A stretch of 64,000 nucleotides of DNA from PHAA01 sp022706565 (GTDB taxonomy: Bacteria > Bacillota > Syntrophomonadia > Syntrophomonadales > Syntrophomonadaceae): positions 372,001 through 436,000 of the forward strand of contig JAXGLD010000001.1 of assembly GCA_040769385.1 (NCBI GenBank), given 5' to 3'. The notes under the pieces are model-generated. The model ran no database searches and was not told the DNA's origin. It worked only from the letters and a program-made list of their open reading frames with translations. A program made the translations under genes and the position numbers. This document shows positions 8,473 through 17,296 of the stretch, one piece after another (positions within the stretch are counted from its first letter, which is position 1; each line of letters opens with the position of its first letter).

Positions 8473-9879
8473 CTACGCCCCCAATCGTCTGGCTTTAGCA
8501 ACTGCGCCTTCAATATCTCCTACCATGTAGAATGAATCTTCGGAAAGATTATCATGTCTCCCCTCCAAAACCTGAGCAAAGGATTCAACCGTATCCCCGA
8601 CCCTGACATATATTCCGGGGCTGCCGGTAAACTGCTCTGCAACGTGGAACGGCTGAGACAGGAATCTCTGAATCTTTCTAGCCCTGGCGACGACTACCTT
8701 GTCCTCGTCCGCCAATTCATCCATACCGAGGATGGCGATGATATCCTGTAATTCTTTGTATCTTTGCAGAATCTGCTGTACCCCACGGGCGGTGAAATAA
8801 TGTTTCTCGCCTAGTATCTGGGGATCAAGAATTCGGGAAGTTGAGTCCAATGGATCAACCGCCGGATAAATGCCCAACTCGGAAATAGCCCGGGACAGAA
8901 CCGTAGTCGCATCCAAGTGCGCAAAAGTAGTCGCCGGCGCCGGGTCGGTCAAGTCATCCGCGGGGACGTAAACGGCCTGTGCGGAAGTAATCGAGCCCTT
9001 TCGAGTAGAGGTGATTCTTTCCTGCAGTAAGCCCATGTCAGTTGCCAAGGTCGGTTGATAACCAACCGCGGAGGGCATACGTCCGAGGAGGGCTGACACC
9101 TCGTTGCCGGCCTGAGCAAACCGGAATATATTGTCGATAAATATCAGAACGTCCTGTCCGCTGATATCGCGGAAGTATTCGGCTACGGTCAACCCAGTTA
9201 ATCCTACCCGCAACCTGGCTCCGGGAGGTTCATTCATCTGGCCGAAGATCAGTGCTACTTTGTCAATAACGCCAGATTCGGTCATTTCGCCCCATAGATC
9301 GTTGCCTTCACGGGTTCTCTCACCCACGCCGGTGAATACGGAATATCCACCATGCTCGTAAGCAATGTTTCTTATCAGTTCCTGAATAATAACCGTCTTG
9401 CCAACTCCGGCGCCTCCGAACAGACCGATCTTACCGCCCTTGGCGTAGGGACAAATCAGATCGGCGACCTTTATGCCGGTTTCCAGTAGTTGGGTTGCCG
9501 GTAACTGGTCAACCAGTGGCGGGGGGTCGCGATGAATCTGCCAGTAGTCAGCTGCATCCACTGGCCCGGCTTCATCAACCGGTTCCCCCAAAACATTAAG
9601 AATACGGCCCAGACATCCATCCCCTACCGGGATTTTGATCGAGGCCCCGGTATTGGTAGCTTCCATGCCGCGGCTGAGTCCATCCGTAGCGTTCAACGCG
9701 ACGCATCTGACGACATCATTACCAAGCAATTGGAAAGCCTCCAGGGTTACGTCTATCTTGGGATCATCACTTTTTATGGTTATAGCGTTCATTAGATCCG
9801 GTAACTCACCAGGCTTGAAACGTATATCGACAACCGCGCCAATAACCTGAGTTACCTCCCCTATTGTCACATTCGCCAT
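8473..9879 (-). CDS. atpD: ATP synthase F1 beta subunit
   Basis: The product is 468 residues. It has the catalytic P-loop GGAGVGKT, the glutamate loop GVGERTREGNDLW, the LIFIDNIFRFAQAG Walker B region and the DELAD (DELSEED-type) loop. Beta subunits hold the three catalytic sites for ATP synthesis or hydrolysis at the membrane-bound F1 head. The gene follows atpG by 16 bp within the operon. Confidence 0.98.
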   Translation of the reverse strand: MANVTIGEVTQVIGAVVDIRFKPGELPDLMNAITIKSDDPKIDVTLEAFQLLGNDVVRCVALNATDGLSRGMEATNTGASIKIPVGDGCLGRILNVLGEPVDEAGPVDAADYWQIHRDPPPLVDQLPATQLLETGIKVADLICPYAKGGKIGLFGGAGVGKTVIIQELIRNIAYEHGGYSVFTGVGERTREGNDLWGEMTESGVIDKVALIFGQMNEPPGARLRVGLTGLTVAEYFRDISGQDVLIFIDNIFRFAQAGNEVSALLGRMPSAVGYQPTLATDMGLLQERITSTRKGSITSAQAVYVPADDLTDPAPATTFAHLDATTVLSRAISELGIYPAVDPLDSTSRILDPQILGEKHYFTARGVQQILQRYKELQDIIAILGMDELADEDKVVVARARKIQRFLSQPFHVAEQFTGSPGIYVRVGDTVESFAQVLEGRHDNLSEDSFYMVGDIEGAVAKARRLGA

Positions 9880-9895
9880 TCTCTACTTTCCTCCT

Positions 9896-10768
9896 TTATT
9901 TGTTGAGAGCTTCGGCGCCACCAACAATATCCAGAATTTCGTCCGTTATTGCCGCCTGTCTGACCTTGTTCATTTTAAGCGTCAGGGAATCAATTATCTC
10001 CCCGGCGTTATCGCTGGCGTTACCCATAGCGGTCATTCTTGCTCCATGCTCACTGGCCTTACTTTCCAACAAGGCATGATATATCAGACTGCCTACATAC
10101 CTGGGCAACAGGTTCAACAGGATTTCTTCGGCACTCGGTTCATAGATATACTCGACCTTGATATCACTGGATGACGTCTCCTCAGGCGGCTCGATGGGGA
10201 GTATCTTCTCCACCGTGGGTACCTGTCTAATGGCATTGACGAATCGGGCATAAACCACGTAGACTTCATCAAACTCCTCATTTTCATAGGCATTCATTAT
10301 ATATTGGGCAATCTCTCGTGCATCAGCATAACTGACCTTGTCGCCCAAGTTAACGAACTCAGCCTCCAAACCTCCGCGTTTGCGGAAGAAATCGCGGGCC
10401 TTCCTCCCAACCGCAATCATGCCTCTCTCTGGTTTTCGCTCATCTGCAGCCAGGGAATCAAGCGCCGCTCGGATGATATTGGTGTTAAATCCACCGCACA
10501 AACCCTTGTCAGCCGTTACAACGATATAACCAACCTTGGTAACCTCCGGCCGCTTGACCAACAAAGGGTGTTCCACATCGCTGGATAGGCCCACCAATCT
10601 GGCCAGGGTTCCCTGCAAGGTTTCAGTATAAGGACGGGAGGCTTCGGCAGCTTCTTGGGCACGGCGCAATTTAGCAGCCGACACCATTTTCATTGCTTTG
10701 GTAATCTGCTGAGTACTTTGTACACTGCGTATTCTACGCTTGAACTCTCTTACACCTGCTCCTGCCAT
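9896..10768 (-). CDS. atpG: ATP synthase F1 gamma subunit
   Basis: The product is 290 residues, full length. N-terminal FKRRIRSVQSTQQITKAMKMVSAAKLRRAQ and the C-terminal ARMTAMGNASDNAGEII helix are the coiled shaft of gamma, and the VTADKGLCGGFN segment is the family signature. Gamma is the central rotor shaft coupling the c-ring to the catalytic head. It lies between atpA (13 bp) and atpD in the usual order. Confidence 0.98.
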   Translation of the reverse strand: MAGAGVREFKRRIRSVQSTQQITKAMKMVSAAKLRRAQEAAEASRPYTETLQGTLARLVGLSSDVEHPLLVKRPEVTKVGYIVVTADKGLCGGFNTNIIRAALDSLAADERKPERGMIAVGRKARDFFRKRGGLEAEFVNLGDKVSYADAREIAQYIMNAYENEEFDEVYVVYARFVNAIRQVPTVEKILPIEPPEETSSSDIKVEYIYEPSAEEILLNLLPRYVGSLIYHALLESKASEHGARMTAMGNASDNAGEIIDSLTLKMNKVRQAAITDEILDIVGGAEALNK

Positions 10769-10781
10769 AATACATCACCGC

Positions 10782-12293
10782 CTAAGCTACAAACGTAGAC
10801 TTGAAATCTTCAATGGCCTTAATCAAAGTTGCATTATTTGCATCATCGATTTTCCCAGTTTCGTTGATAGATTTCAGCACGTTGGTGTTGGCGTGTAAAT
10901 ATTTCAGGAAATCAGTCTCAAACGATGCAATCTTCTCTCTGGGGATATCGTCCAGGTACCCGTTAACAGCCGCATAAATGATGGCTACTTGATCCTCCAT
11001 GGGCATAGGTTGATATTGACCCTGCTTCAAAACTTCCAGAGTCTTTTCACCGCGAGTCAGGCGGGCCAGAGTCGCTTTGTCCAAGTCGGAACCGAACTGG
11101 GCGAAAGCTGCCAGCTCACGATACTGGGCCAAGTCCAAACGCAGCTGCCCGGCAACGGACTTCATCGCTTTGGTCTGGGCGGAACCACCTACGCGGCTGA
11201 CGGACAGACCGGCGTTGATTGCCGGACGCTGACCAGCATAGAACAGGTCGGATTCCAGGTAAATCTGGCCGTCAGTGATGGAAATAACATTGGTCGGAAT
11301 GTATGCGGACACGTCACCGGCCTGGGTTTCAATAATCGGCAGAGCGGTAATGGAACCTCCGCCGTGTTCGTCATTAAGCTTACAAGCTCTCTCCAACAGG
11401 CGGGAATGGAGGTAAAAAACGTCGCCCGGATAAGCTTCACGTCCGGGAGGACGACGGAGCAGCAGGGACATCTCACGATATGCCACCGCGTGCTTGGAAA
11501 GGTCATCATAGATAATCAAAACGTCTTTAGATTCCGCTTCCATAAATTCCTCAGCCATAGCAACACCAGCATACGGGGCCAGGTACAGCAATGGAGCAGG
11601 CTCGGACGCGGTGGAAGCGACGATAATGGAATAATCCATGGCGCCCATCTCTTCCAGCTTGGCGTGGATTCCGGCAATGGTGGATTGCTTCTGGCCAATG
11701 CCGACATATATACAGATCATGTCTTTTTTGGTTCTCTGATTGATAATGGCATCAATGGCGATGGCGGTTTTACCTATCTGGCGGTCGCCAATGATCAACT
11801 CACGCTGGCCGCGGCCGATTGGTACCATGGAGTCGATAGCTTTCAGTCCGGTCTGCATGGGGACATTAACTGGGGCTCTGGTTACCACGCCGTGGGCTAC
11901 CTTTTCAACCGGTCTGGTGGTAGTGGTGTTTATGGGTCCTTTGCCATCCAACGGTTGTCCCAGAGGATTGACCACCCGGCCCAGCAAGGCTGGCCCCGTG
12001 GGAACTGACATGATTGTCCCGGTTGCCTTGACCACGTCGCCTTCTTTAATATGCTCATATTTACCAAGCAAAACGGCACCGACGTTATCTTCTTCCAAGT
12101 TGAGCACCATTCCATAGGTGCCACCTGTAAATTCGAGCAATTCGCCGGCCATGGCTCCCTGTAGGCCATATACACGGGCGATACCGTCACCGACGTAGAT
12201 TACGGAACCTACATTGCTGACCTCGACCTCGGATTGGTAGCGCTCCAGCTGTTCTTTTAATATTGCGCTAATCTCTTCGGGTCTAATACTCAT
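10782..12293 (-). CDS. atpA: ATP synthase F1 alpha subunit
   Basis: The product is 503 residues. The nucleotide-binding loop GDRQIGKT, the VYVGIGQKQST segment (as IYVGIGQKQST) and SISDGQ-type sequence (VISITDGQIYLE) identify the non-catalytic alpha subunit. Alpha alternates with beta in the F1 head and carries regulatory nucleotide sites. The start ATG follows a ribosome site in AGGGGTGAATA. It lies 20 bp after atpH. Confidence 0.98.
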   Translation of the reverse strand: MSIRPEEISAILKEQLERYQSEVEVSNVGSVIYVGDGIARVYGLQGAMAGELLEFTGGTYGMVLNLEEDNVGAVLLGKYEHIKEGDVVKATGTIMSVPTGPALLGRVVNPLGQPLDGKGPINTTTTRPVEKVAHGVVTRAPVNVPMQTGLKAIDSMVPIGRGQRELIIGDRQIGKTAIAIDAIINQRTKKDMICIYVGIGQKQSTIAGIHAKLEEMGAMDYSIIVASTASEPAPLLYLAPYAGVAMAEEFMEAESKDVLIIYDDLSKHAVAYREMSLLLRRPPGREAYPGDVFYLHSRLLERACKLNDEHGGGSITALPIIETQAGDVSAYIPTNVISITDGQIYLESDLFYAGQRPAINAGLSVSRVGGSAQTKAMKSVAGQLRLDLAQYRELAAFAQFGSDLDKATLARLTRGEKTLEVLKQGQYQPMPMEDQVAIIYAAVNGYLDDIPREKIASFETDFLKYLHANTNVLKSINETGKIDDANNATLIKAIEDFKSTFVA

Positions 12294-12313
12294 TTAAATA
12301 TTCACCCCTATCG

Positions 12314-12862
12314 TTAACTTATCTTCGCAGTCTGGAGGCTCCTCTTAAGCATCTCCAGTTTCTTGGCAATGGAGGCGTCTATTACCTTGTCGCCCAATCT
12401 GATCTTTAACCCTCCTATTATGGAAGGATCGACCGACACCTTCAGTTGTACGGTCTTGCCTGATGAACGAGAAAGGTTATCGGATAAGGTGTTGAGATCG
12501 TCATCCGATATTGGCATGGCCGAAATCAGATCAGCCTTGGTGATGTTTCTTGATTCATCAGCCATATCTACGAATTCGTTGTAAATCAGCTCCAGGTAAT
12601 CCTGGCGTTTCTTGTCCAATACCAGTAGCAGGAAATTCAACGCTATTGGTGACACTGCGGAACCGAATATTTGTTTAGCAATCTCTTTTTTCCCGTGGAC
12701 TGGAGACAGAGGATGGGCAAAATATTCCTTGAGATCCGGAACTTCCTCTATAGTCTGAACTATCTTCCCCAGTTCATCTTGATACTCATTGATCTTGCCG
12801 GATTCTTTGGCAGTGCTAAAAAACGCTTCGGCATAGCGCCTGGCGACGCTCTTGTTTAGCAT
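12314..12862 (-). CDS. atpH: ATP synthase F1 delta subunit
   Basis: The product is 182 residues. The N-terminus MLNKSVARRYAEAFF and the C-terminal VDPSIIGGLKIRLGDKVIDASI are family signatures. Delta links the top of F1 to the b-subunit peripheral stalk. Its start overlaps the atpF stop by 7 bp, which suggests coupled translation. Confidence 0.96.
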   Translation of the reverse strand: MLNKSVARRYAEAFFSTAKESGKINEYQDELGKIVQTIEEVPDLKEYFAHPLSPVHGKKEIAKQIFGSAVSPIALNFLLLVLDKKRQDYLELIYNEFVDMADESRNITKADLISAMPISDDDLNTLSDNLSRSSGKTVQLKVSVDPSIIGGLKIRLGDKVIDASIAKKLEMLKRSLQTAKIS

Positions 12863-13476
12863 AAAAGATCGCCCGCTTCATTAACAAATTCTTTTACCAT
12901 CTTCTGATGGTCGGCTTCGGTGATAGCTCTGCCCAGAACCTTCTCCGCAGCCATTAAAGCCAGAGTAGCTGCCGTATCCTTCAGCTCTACCTTGGCCTGC
13001 GTGGTAGCAGCTGCAATGTCGGCGGCCCCTTTGGCAATGATCGCAGCATATTCTTCTTTACCTTTGGCTATCATCTCATTCTTGGAATCTTCGGCTGCTT
13101 TAGTGGCCCTTGTTACGATTTCTTGGGCTTCCTTCCGGGATTCAATCAGGTTGGCCTGAGCTTCTTTCCGCATCTGCTCAACCTCTACCTTTAATTCTTC
13201 TGCATGTTTGATCGATCCCTCTATTTGGGTGCTCCGCTCTGCCAGCATGGCGCTTACCGGATTATATGCAAACTTGTACAGTAAGGCCAACAATACCAGG
13301 AAGTTGACCATCGACCAACCTATTACATACAAGTTCGGAAACTTAGGCGGACTCCCTGCCGGCGCACCGATGGGAGCTCCAGCGGCTTCTGAGGCCATGC
13401 AGAGGGCGGCAAATCCCATAACCATTATTAAGGATAAAAGGAGGCCTGATAGGTAAACCCATTTGTTCCTCTTCAC
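12856..13476 (-). CDS. atpF: ATP synthase Fo subunit b with N-terminal signal-like extension
   Basis: The product is 206 residues, longer than the 160-170 usual for subunit b. The start is GTG at 13476, preceded by GGAGG. Residues 1-29 look like a signal peptide (MKRNKWVYLSGLLLSLIMV then an ALCMASEA cut-like end), followed by a Gly/Ala/Pro-rich linker (residues 30-45). The normal b membrane anchor comes next (IGWSMVNFLVLLALLYKF), and then the long charged coiled coil of the peripheral stalk. Subunit b holds the F1 head static against the membrane a subunit. Only one b-type gene is seen in the operon. Confidence 0.95.
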   Translation of the reverse strand: MKRNKWVYLSGLLLSLIMVMGFAALCMASEAAGAPIGAPAGSPPKFPNLYVIGWSMVNFLVLLALLYKFAYNPVSAMLAERSTQIEGSIKHAEELKVEVEQMRKEAQANLIESRKEAQEIVTRATKAAEDSKNEMIAKGKEEYAAIIAKGAADIAAATTQAKVELKDTAATLALMAAEKVLGRAITEADHQKMVKEFVNEAGDLLC

Positions 13477-13517
13477 GGATGTGCTACCTCCAATCTCTGT
13501 GTTACTTAAAGTGAATT

Positions 13518-13566
13518 AGGGCGATAGAGCTTAGATAACGGATAACTTCGACTGCCCTATCGCCCT
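13518..13566 (-). other. Hairpin between atpE and atpF
   Basis: AGGGCGATAG (13518-13527) and CTATCGCCCT (13557-13566) form a perfect 10-bp stem with a 29-nt loop in the 143-bp gap between atpE and atpF. No T-run follows on the minus strand, so it is more likely an RNA-processing or stability element than a terminator. Confidence 0.7.
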
Positions 13567-13619
13567 CCAGTGTAGAGACTTGTTAAATTGTTTTTCTTCT
13601 TTAAGACTATGTTTTTTGA

Positions 13620-13847
13620 TTAGGCAGTCATTTTTCCTACCAACATGAAAGCGATCAGTAGACCATAAATAGTCAAGGTTTCAATAAACGCCAGGGTGAT
13701 GAACAATAATGTTCTGATATCTCCACCTACTTCAGGCTGTCTGGCGATAGATTCGATAGCTTTGCCACCGACAAGACCCATACCAACACCGCCACCAAGG
13801 CCGGCAATAGATACAGCTACCCCAGCTCCTACTGCTATAATACCCAT
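13620..13847 (-). CDS. atpE: ATP synthase Fo subunit c
   Basis: The ATG at 13847 follows GGGGGGA and gives 75 residues, a normal c-subunit hairpin. The glycine-rich first helix ends in the ARQPE loop (residues 35-39), and the second helix carries the ion-binding Glu56 in FIETLTIYG. The residue at the Na+-ligand glutamine position of Na+ c-rings (Q32 in Ilyobacter) is Met23 and the T67 position is Leu58, so proton coupling is the better prediction. Subunit c forms the rotating ring. The gene is set apart from atpF by a hairpin, which may help make more c than other subunits. Confidence 0.97.
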   Translation of the reverse strand: MGIIAVGAGVAVSIAGLGGGVGMGLVGGKAIESIARQPEVGGDIRTLLFITLAFIETLTIYGLLIAFMLVGKMTA

Positions 13848-13907
13848 TTTTTTCCCCCCTTTCCTGACGCAATGCACTATACATTGGCAAAAATGATATG
13901 GTTAATT

Positions 13908-14591
13908 TTAATGACCCGCAGATGTAGATGCACCAATATAGCTGGCTGACAACAAGGTAAACACGATCGCTTGTATGGCACCCAGCAGGACACTTAGTCC
14001 CATCAAAGCACTTGGTACGATAAACGGCGCCATGAACAACAGGTATGCGATTATCATTTCTTCACCAAATATATTGCCGAATAGACGGACGGTGAGGGAC
14101 AGGGGGTGCGCTATTTCCTCGATAAGATTAAGTGGTAAAAATGCGACATTAGGTTTGATAAAATGCCCTAGATAACCTACGCCGTGTGAGGAAAAACCTC
14201 CGATGTGAACTGCAAAGAATGTGACTAGAGCTAAGGCTGCCGTAACGTTCCAGTTACTGGTGGGGGGTTGGAAACCTTCAATGTGAGCTGCTCCCGGGAT
14301 CAAACCACTATAGTTACTGATAAGTATAAACAGGAAAAACGTCGACAGTAAGGGTGCATATTTTTTGGCGGTGTGTTCATCTTCCATAACCTGCGTGAAA
14401 AAGTCGTATGTAAATGTAACAACCATCTCAACTACGTTCTGCCCCCCGGTCGGGACTAGCTTCATGGCACGCGTGCCCAAGAAGGCGCCGATGGCCAGAA
14501 TTGCGATGATTACCCACTCAGTTACGACCAAATGATCTACCGGAATAGGACCCAAATGAAAGAGTACTCCATCCCACATACCAAATATCAT
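13908..14591 (-). CDS. atpB: ATP synthase Fo subunit a
   Basis: The product is 227 residues with several membrane helices. The family signature SLTVRLFGNIFGEEM contains the essential arginine of the proton channel, and the last helix reads AIQAIVFTLLSASYIG. Subunit a is the stator half-channel facing the c-ring. It lies between atpZ and atpE in the standard order. Confidence 0.97.
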   Translation of the reverse strand: MIFGMWDGVLFHLGPIPVDHLVVTEWVIIAILAIGAFLGTRAMKLVPTGGQNVVEMVVTFTYDFFTQVMEDEHTAKKYAPLLSTFFLFILISNYSGLIPGAAHIEGFQPPTSNWNVTAALALVTFFAVHIGGFSSHGVGYLGHFIKPNVAFLPLNLIEEIAHPLSLTVRLFGNIFGEEMIIAYLLFMAPFIVPSALMGLSVLLGAIQAIVFTLLSASYIGASTSAGH

Positions 14592-14682
14592 CTTTTTCCC
14601 CCCTTTCTTGATTAAAAATTTATTCTAGGTTTTGCTGGCCAACCTGCCGTGACCAAAGTCAAAACTTCAAATCTGGGTTGTC

Positions 14683-14955
14683 TTATTTCTTCAGTCTGTC
14701 AAATGTTTGACTTTCCTCTGTTTCTTCCCGTTCTTTCTCCATCATCCGGTCCCACAGTATCTTCATGGCAGTGGCAGCACCCAGTAGAAATCCAAAAATT
14801 GTTAAGAGGTTGCCGGTTCCAAACCTTGCATCCAGCCATCGTCCGCCAAACAAACCAATGGCTACTACTGCTGCGACTGATGTCCCTAGATTAAGGGCCA
14901 TCGTCAGAGATTTGGCCCAGTTTTGTTTTTTCGGTGCCATCTCAACCATCCTCAT
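14683..14955 (-). CDS. atpZ: AtpZ/AtpI family small membrane protein at head of ATP synthase operon
   Basis: The product is 85-90 residues with two hydrophobic segments (about residues 20-42 and 50-68 of the 90-residue form), joined by GGRWLDARFGTG, which matches the AtpZ type of small protein found in front of F-type ATP synthases. Starts at 14955 (ATG) and 14940 (ATG, MAPKKQNW) are both possible. The longer AtpI, which often follows AtpZ, is not present. AtpZ/AtpI proteins are linked to c-ring assembly and Mg or Ca uptake; the role here is inference. Confidence 0.8.
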   Translation of the reverse strand: MRMVEMAPKKQNWAKSLTMALNLGTSVAAVVAIGLFGGRWLDARFGTGNLLTIFGFLLGAATAMKILWDRMMEKEREETEESQTFDRLKK

Positions 14956-14985
14956 CTGTGGCCCAATATCTTGAAGTGAATCCCC

Positions 14986-15222
14986 TCATACCAATTCTAC
15001 ATTGTTGGGGAAAATCCTTTTTATAATGATAAAAATATTATCTCTTTTCGATCCCGGAATACTGAGGATAACGCCCCAATCCCCGTTGGAAAAAAGGTCA
15101 CTAACCGATCTCTCCATTGCATTGGGATTGATTGCCAGCCCCATTCCTGGTTTACCCTTGTTAAAAAAGACGCAATTATCACTATTCGCCAAAATTATTG
15201 AAAACCCTTTTCCCTCCAACAA
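14986..15222 (-). CDS. Small hypothetical protein upstream of the ATP synthase operon
   Basis: An open frame of 77-78 codons starting with TTG at 15222 or 15219, behind an ATGAGG ribosome site. It fits between the MazG-like gene (gap 14 bp) and atpZ (gap about 30 bp), where spacing favours a real gene. The sequence includes FSIILANSDNCVFFNKG and GDWGVILSIPGSKRDNIFIIIK. There is no predicted membrane helix or motif I recognise. It could be a family specific to this lineage. Confidence 0.55.
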   Translation of the reverse strand: MLEGKGFSIILANSDNCVFFNKGKPGMGLAINPNAMERSVSDLFSNGDWGVILSIPGSKRDNIFIIIKRIFPNNVELV

Positions 15223-15236
15223 AATTCCTCATTTTC

Positions 15237-15551
15237 TCACAGATCGGTCAGATAGCCTTTCCGAAGCAGCTTTTCAAGATGCTTTTGGACCAATTCTTCG
15301 ATGTCTATCCCAAACTGATCCTCCATCACAAACATCATGGTTACCGCAGTCTGAGCCACATCCAACAATTCCTTGGCGATCTCTTCAACCACAAGGGTTT
15401 GGTCAAACTTTACCGTCTCGCCGCTTAAGCCTCGGTATTTACCGATGCATTGAGCCAGTTCGCCGGCTTCCTCCATTAGTTTTAGGGCAGTTGATTCGAG
15501 GGTGGGATTGAGTTGATTCAAACGAGGCAAAGATAAGATTTTAGTATCCAA
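15237..15551 (-). CDS. MazG-like nucleotide pyrophosphohydrolase
   Basis: The product is 104 residues starting with TTG at 15551 behind GGGGAG. It has the metal-binding pattern of all-alpha NTP pyrophosphatases: LMEEAGELAQ near residue 26 and, about 30 residues later, EIAKELLDVAQT. These enzymes hydrolyse (d)NTPs to (d)NMPs plus pyrophosphate and clear unwanted nucleotides. It lies 5 bp after a dCMP deaminase gene, a match in nucleotide metabolism. The preferred nucleotide cannot be told from sequence. Confidence 0.85.
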   Translation of the reverse strand: MDTKILSLPRLNQLNPTLESTALKLMEEAGELAQCIGKYRGLSGETVKFDQTLVVEEIAKELLDVAQTAVTMMFVMEDQFGIDIEELVQKHLEKLLRKGYLTDL

Positions 15552-15556
15552 AATGT

Positions 15557-16042
15557 CTATCTCCCCAATGAGGGTATTTCCACCATTTCAATTCCGGCTT
15601 CCCGCATGAATTGCAGAGCCAGGTCATCATCGAAATTCCCTCTATGTACTACCCGGATTACACCTGCATTGATGAGCATCCGGGCACATATGATGCATGG
15701 CTGATTGGTGCAGTACAACACTGTATCCTGGGTTGATACGCCATAATAAGCAGCATTGATAATAGCATTCTGCTCGGCGTGTACACCACGGCAAAGCTCG
15801 TACCTGTGCCCAGAAGGGATTCCCATTTGCTCGCGCATGCACCCCAAGTCCAGACAGTGACCCAAACCTCTGGGGGCGCCATTATATCCGGTCGCGATAA
15901 TCCGGTCCTTTCTAACCAACACTGCACCCACATGGCGGCGCAGACAAGTTGACCGACTGGCTACCATGTCGGCCAGCTCAAGAAAATATTCATCCCAAGA
16001 AGGTCTCGTACAATTTGTATCCTTTATTGCCATGATATGCAC
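15557..16042 (-). CDS. comEB: dCMP deaminase (ComEB family)
   Basis: The product is up to 161 residues. The zinc site is visible as HAEQN (catalytic His and Glu) and the downstream PCIICA cysteines in NQPCIICARML; RRHVGAVLVRKDRIIATGYNG is a family signature. dCMP deaminase makes dUMP, a source for dTMP. The track of starts offers GTG at 16042 and ATG at 16033, both with weak ribosome sites; the gene lies 6-15 bp after glyA, so coupling may help. This fits a folate and thymidylate-linked operon. Confidence 0.9.
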   Translation of the reverse strand: MHIMAIKDTNCTRPSWDEYFLELADMVASRSTCLRRHVGAVLVRKDRIIATGYNGAPRGLGHCLDLGCMREQMGIPSGHRYELCRGVHAEQNAIINAAYYGVSTQDTVLYCTNQPCIICARMLINAGVIRVVHRGNFDDDLALQFMREAGIEMVEIPSLGR

Positions 16043-16048
16043 ACAATC

Positions 16049-17293
16049 TTAATAAAGGGGGTACTTTTCGCAAAGACGGTCTACTATCGCCCTGGCCTGA
16101 GCTTGCTGCTCTTCTGATTGTGGGTTATCCATGGCAAGGGCAATTGCCTGGGCGATTTCAACCATATCCTTACTGCGCAGACCGCGGGTGGTGACTGCCG
16201 GGGTCCCAATCCGTATCCCACTGGTGACGGTAGGCTTCTCCGGGTCAAAGGGAATGCCGTTTTTGTTGACTGTAATATTGATGGATTCCAGGATGGCTTC
16301 TGCATCCTTTCCAGTCAATCCCTTGGGCCGGACATCTACCAGCATCAAGTGGTTATCCGTGCCGCCGGATACCAGGCGTAATCCGTTCTGTACCAGGCCA
16401 GCAGCCAGCACACGAGCATTTTCTACTATTTGTTGCTGATACAGTTTAAACTCAGGCTGTGAAGCCTCGTGGAAACAGACCGCCTTGGCTGCGATTACAT
16501 GCATCAGTGGGCCCCCCTGAATCCCCGGAAAAACAGCCTTGTCGATCTTGGCAGCCCACTCTTGCGCGCACATTATCAGACCGCCCCGTGGTCCCCGCAG
16601 TGTCTTGTGGGTAGTAGTGGTGACAAAGTGAGCATAGGGAATCGGACTGGGGTGAATACCACCCACCACCAATCCGGCTATATGGGCCATATCTACCATC
16701 AGTAAAGCCCCGACTTCATCGGCTATCTCCCTGAACCGTTTAAAGTCAATGGTTCGGGGGTAGGCACTGGCGCCTGCTACGATCAGCTTCGGTTTCGTCT
16801 GTCGGGCTACTTTTAGGAGTTCGTCATAATCGATCATCTCTGTCTGAGGATCTACTCCATACTCGAAAAAATTGAAATACTTGCCGGAGAGGTTTACCTT
16901 GCTGCCATGGGTTAAATGGCCGCCATGGCTTAGATTCATACCTAGAACCGCATCTCCCGGCTGCAGCGCAGCGAAATAGACTGCTGTATTTGCCTGCGCT
17001 CCTGAATGGGGTTGGACGTTGGCGTGTTCGGCCCCAAAGAGAGCCTTGGCCCTCTCTATGGCCAGCGTTTCAGCCACATCTACGAATTCGCAGCCACCAT
17101 AATATCTTTTGCCTGGATAACCCTCAGCGTATTTATTGGTCAAGACCGATCCCTGGACAGCCATCACCGCCCGGGAAACAAAATTTTCCGAAGCAATCAG
17201 TTCCAACTTGCGGCTTTGACGTTTTTCTTCTTCGGCAATAACCTCAGCTATGGCTGGATCTACTGGCCGTACATATTTCTCAATATAATCCAA
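16049..17293 (-). CDS. glyA: Serine hydroxymethyltransferase
   Basis: The product is 414 residues. The PLP-binding lysine is Lys230 in TTTTHKTLRGPRGG; other landmarks are ELIASENFVS (residues 31-40), YAEGYPGKRYYGG and HSGAQAN. The enzyme interconverts serine plus tetrahydrofolate with glycine plus methylene-tetrahydrofolate. The start is TTG at 17293 behind a GGAGAGAAGG ribosome site. It lies after rpiB in an operon running from tsaC towards atp. Confidence 0.98.
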   Translation of the reverse strand: MDYIEKYVRPVDPAIAEVIAEEEKRQSRKLELIASENFVSRAVMAVQGSVLTNKYAEGYPGKRYYGGCEFVDVAETLAIERAKALFGAEHANVQPHSGAQANTAVYFAALQPGDAVLGMNLSHGGHLTHGSKVNLSGKYFNFFEYGVDPQTEMIDYDELLKVARQTKPKLIVAGASAYPRTIDFKRFREIADEVGALLMVDMAHIAGLVVGGIHPSPIPYAHFVTTTTHKTLRGPRGGLIMCAQEWAAKIDKAVFPGIQGGPLMHVIAAKAVCFHEASQPEFKLYQQQIVENARVLAAGLVQNGLRLVSGGTDNHLMLVDVRPKGLTGKDAEAILESINITVNKNGIPFDPEKPTVTSGIRIGTPAVTTRGLRSKDMVEIAQAIALAMDNPQSEEQQAQARAIVDRLCEKYPLY

Positions 17294-17296
17294 GTT

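Noticed and set aside
10989..12008. Plus-strand open frame of 339 codons
   Set aside because: It is fully antisense to atpA, which is certain; the frame is a by-product of atpA codon use.
13620..13847. Na+-coupled ATP synthase
   Set aside because: The ring subunit has Met23 and Leu58 in the places of the Na+-binding Gln and second Thr, so the Na+ motif is incomplete even though Tyr61 and Thr57 are present.
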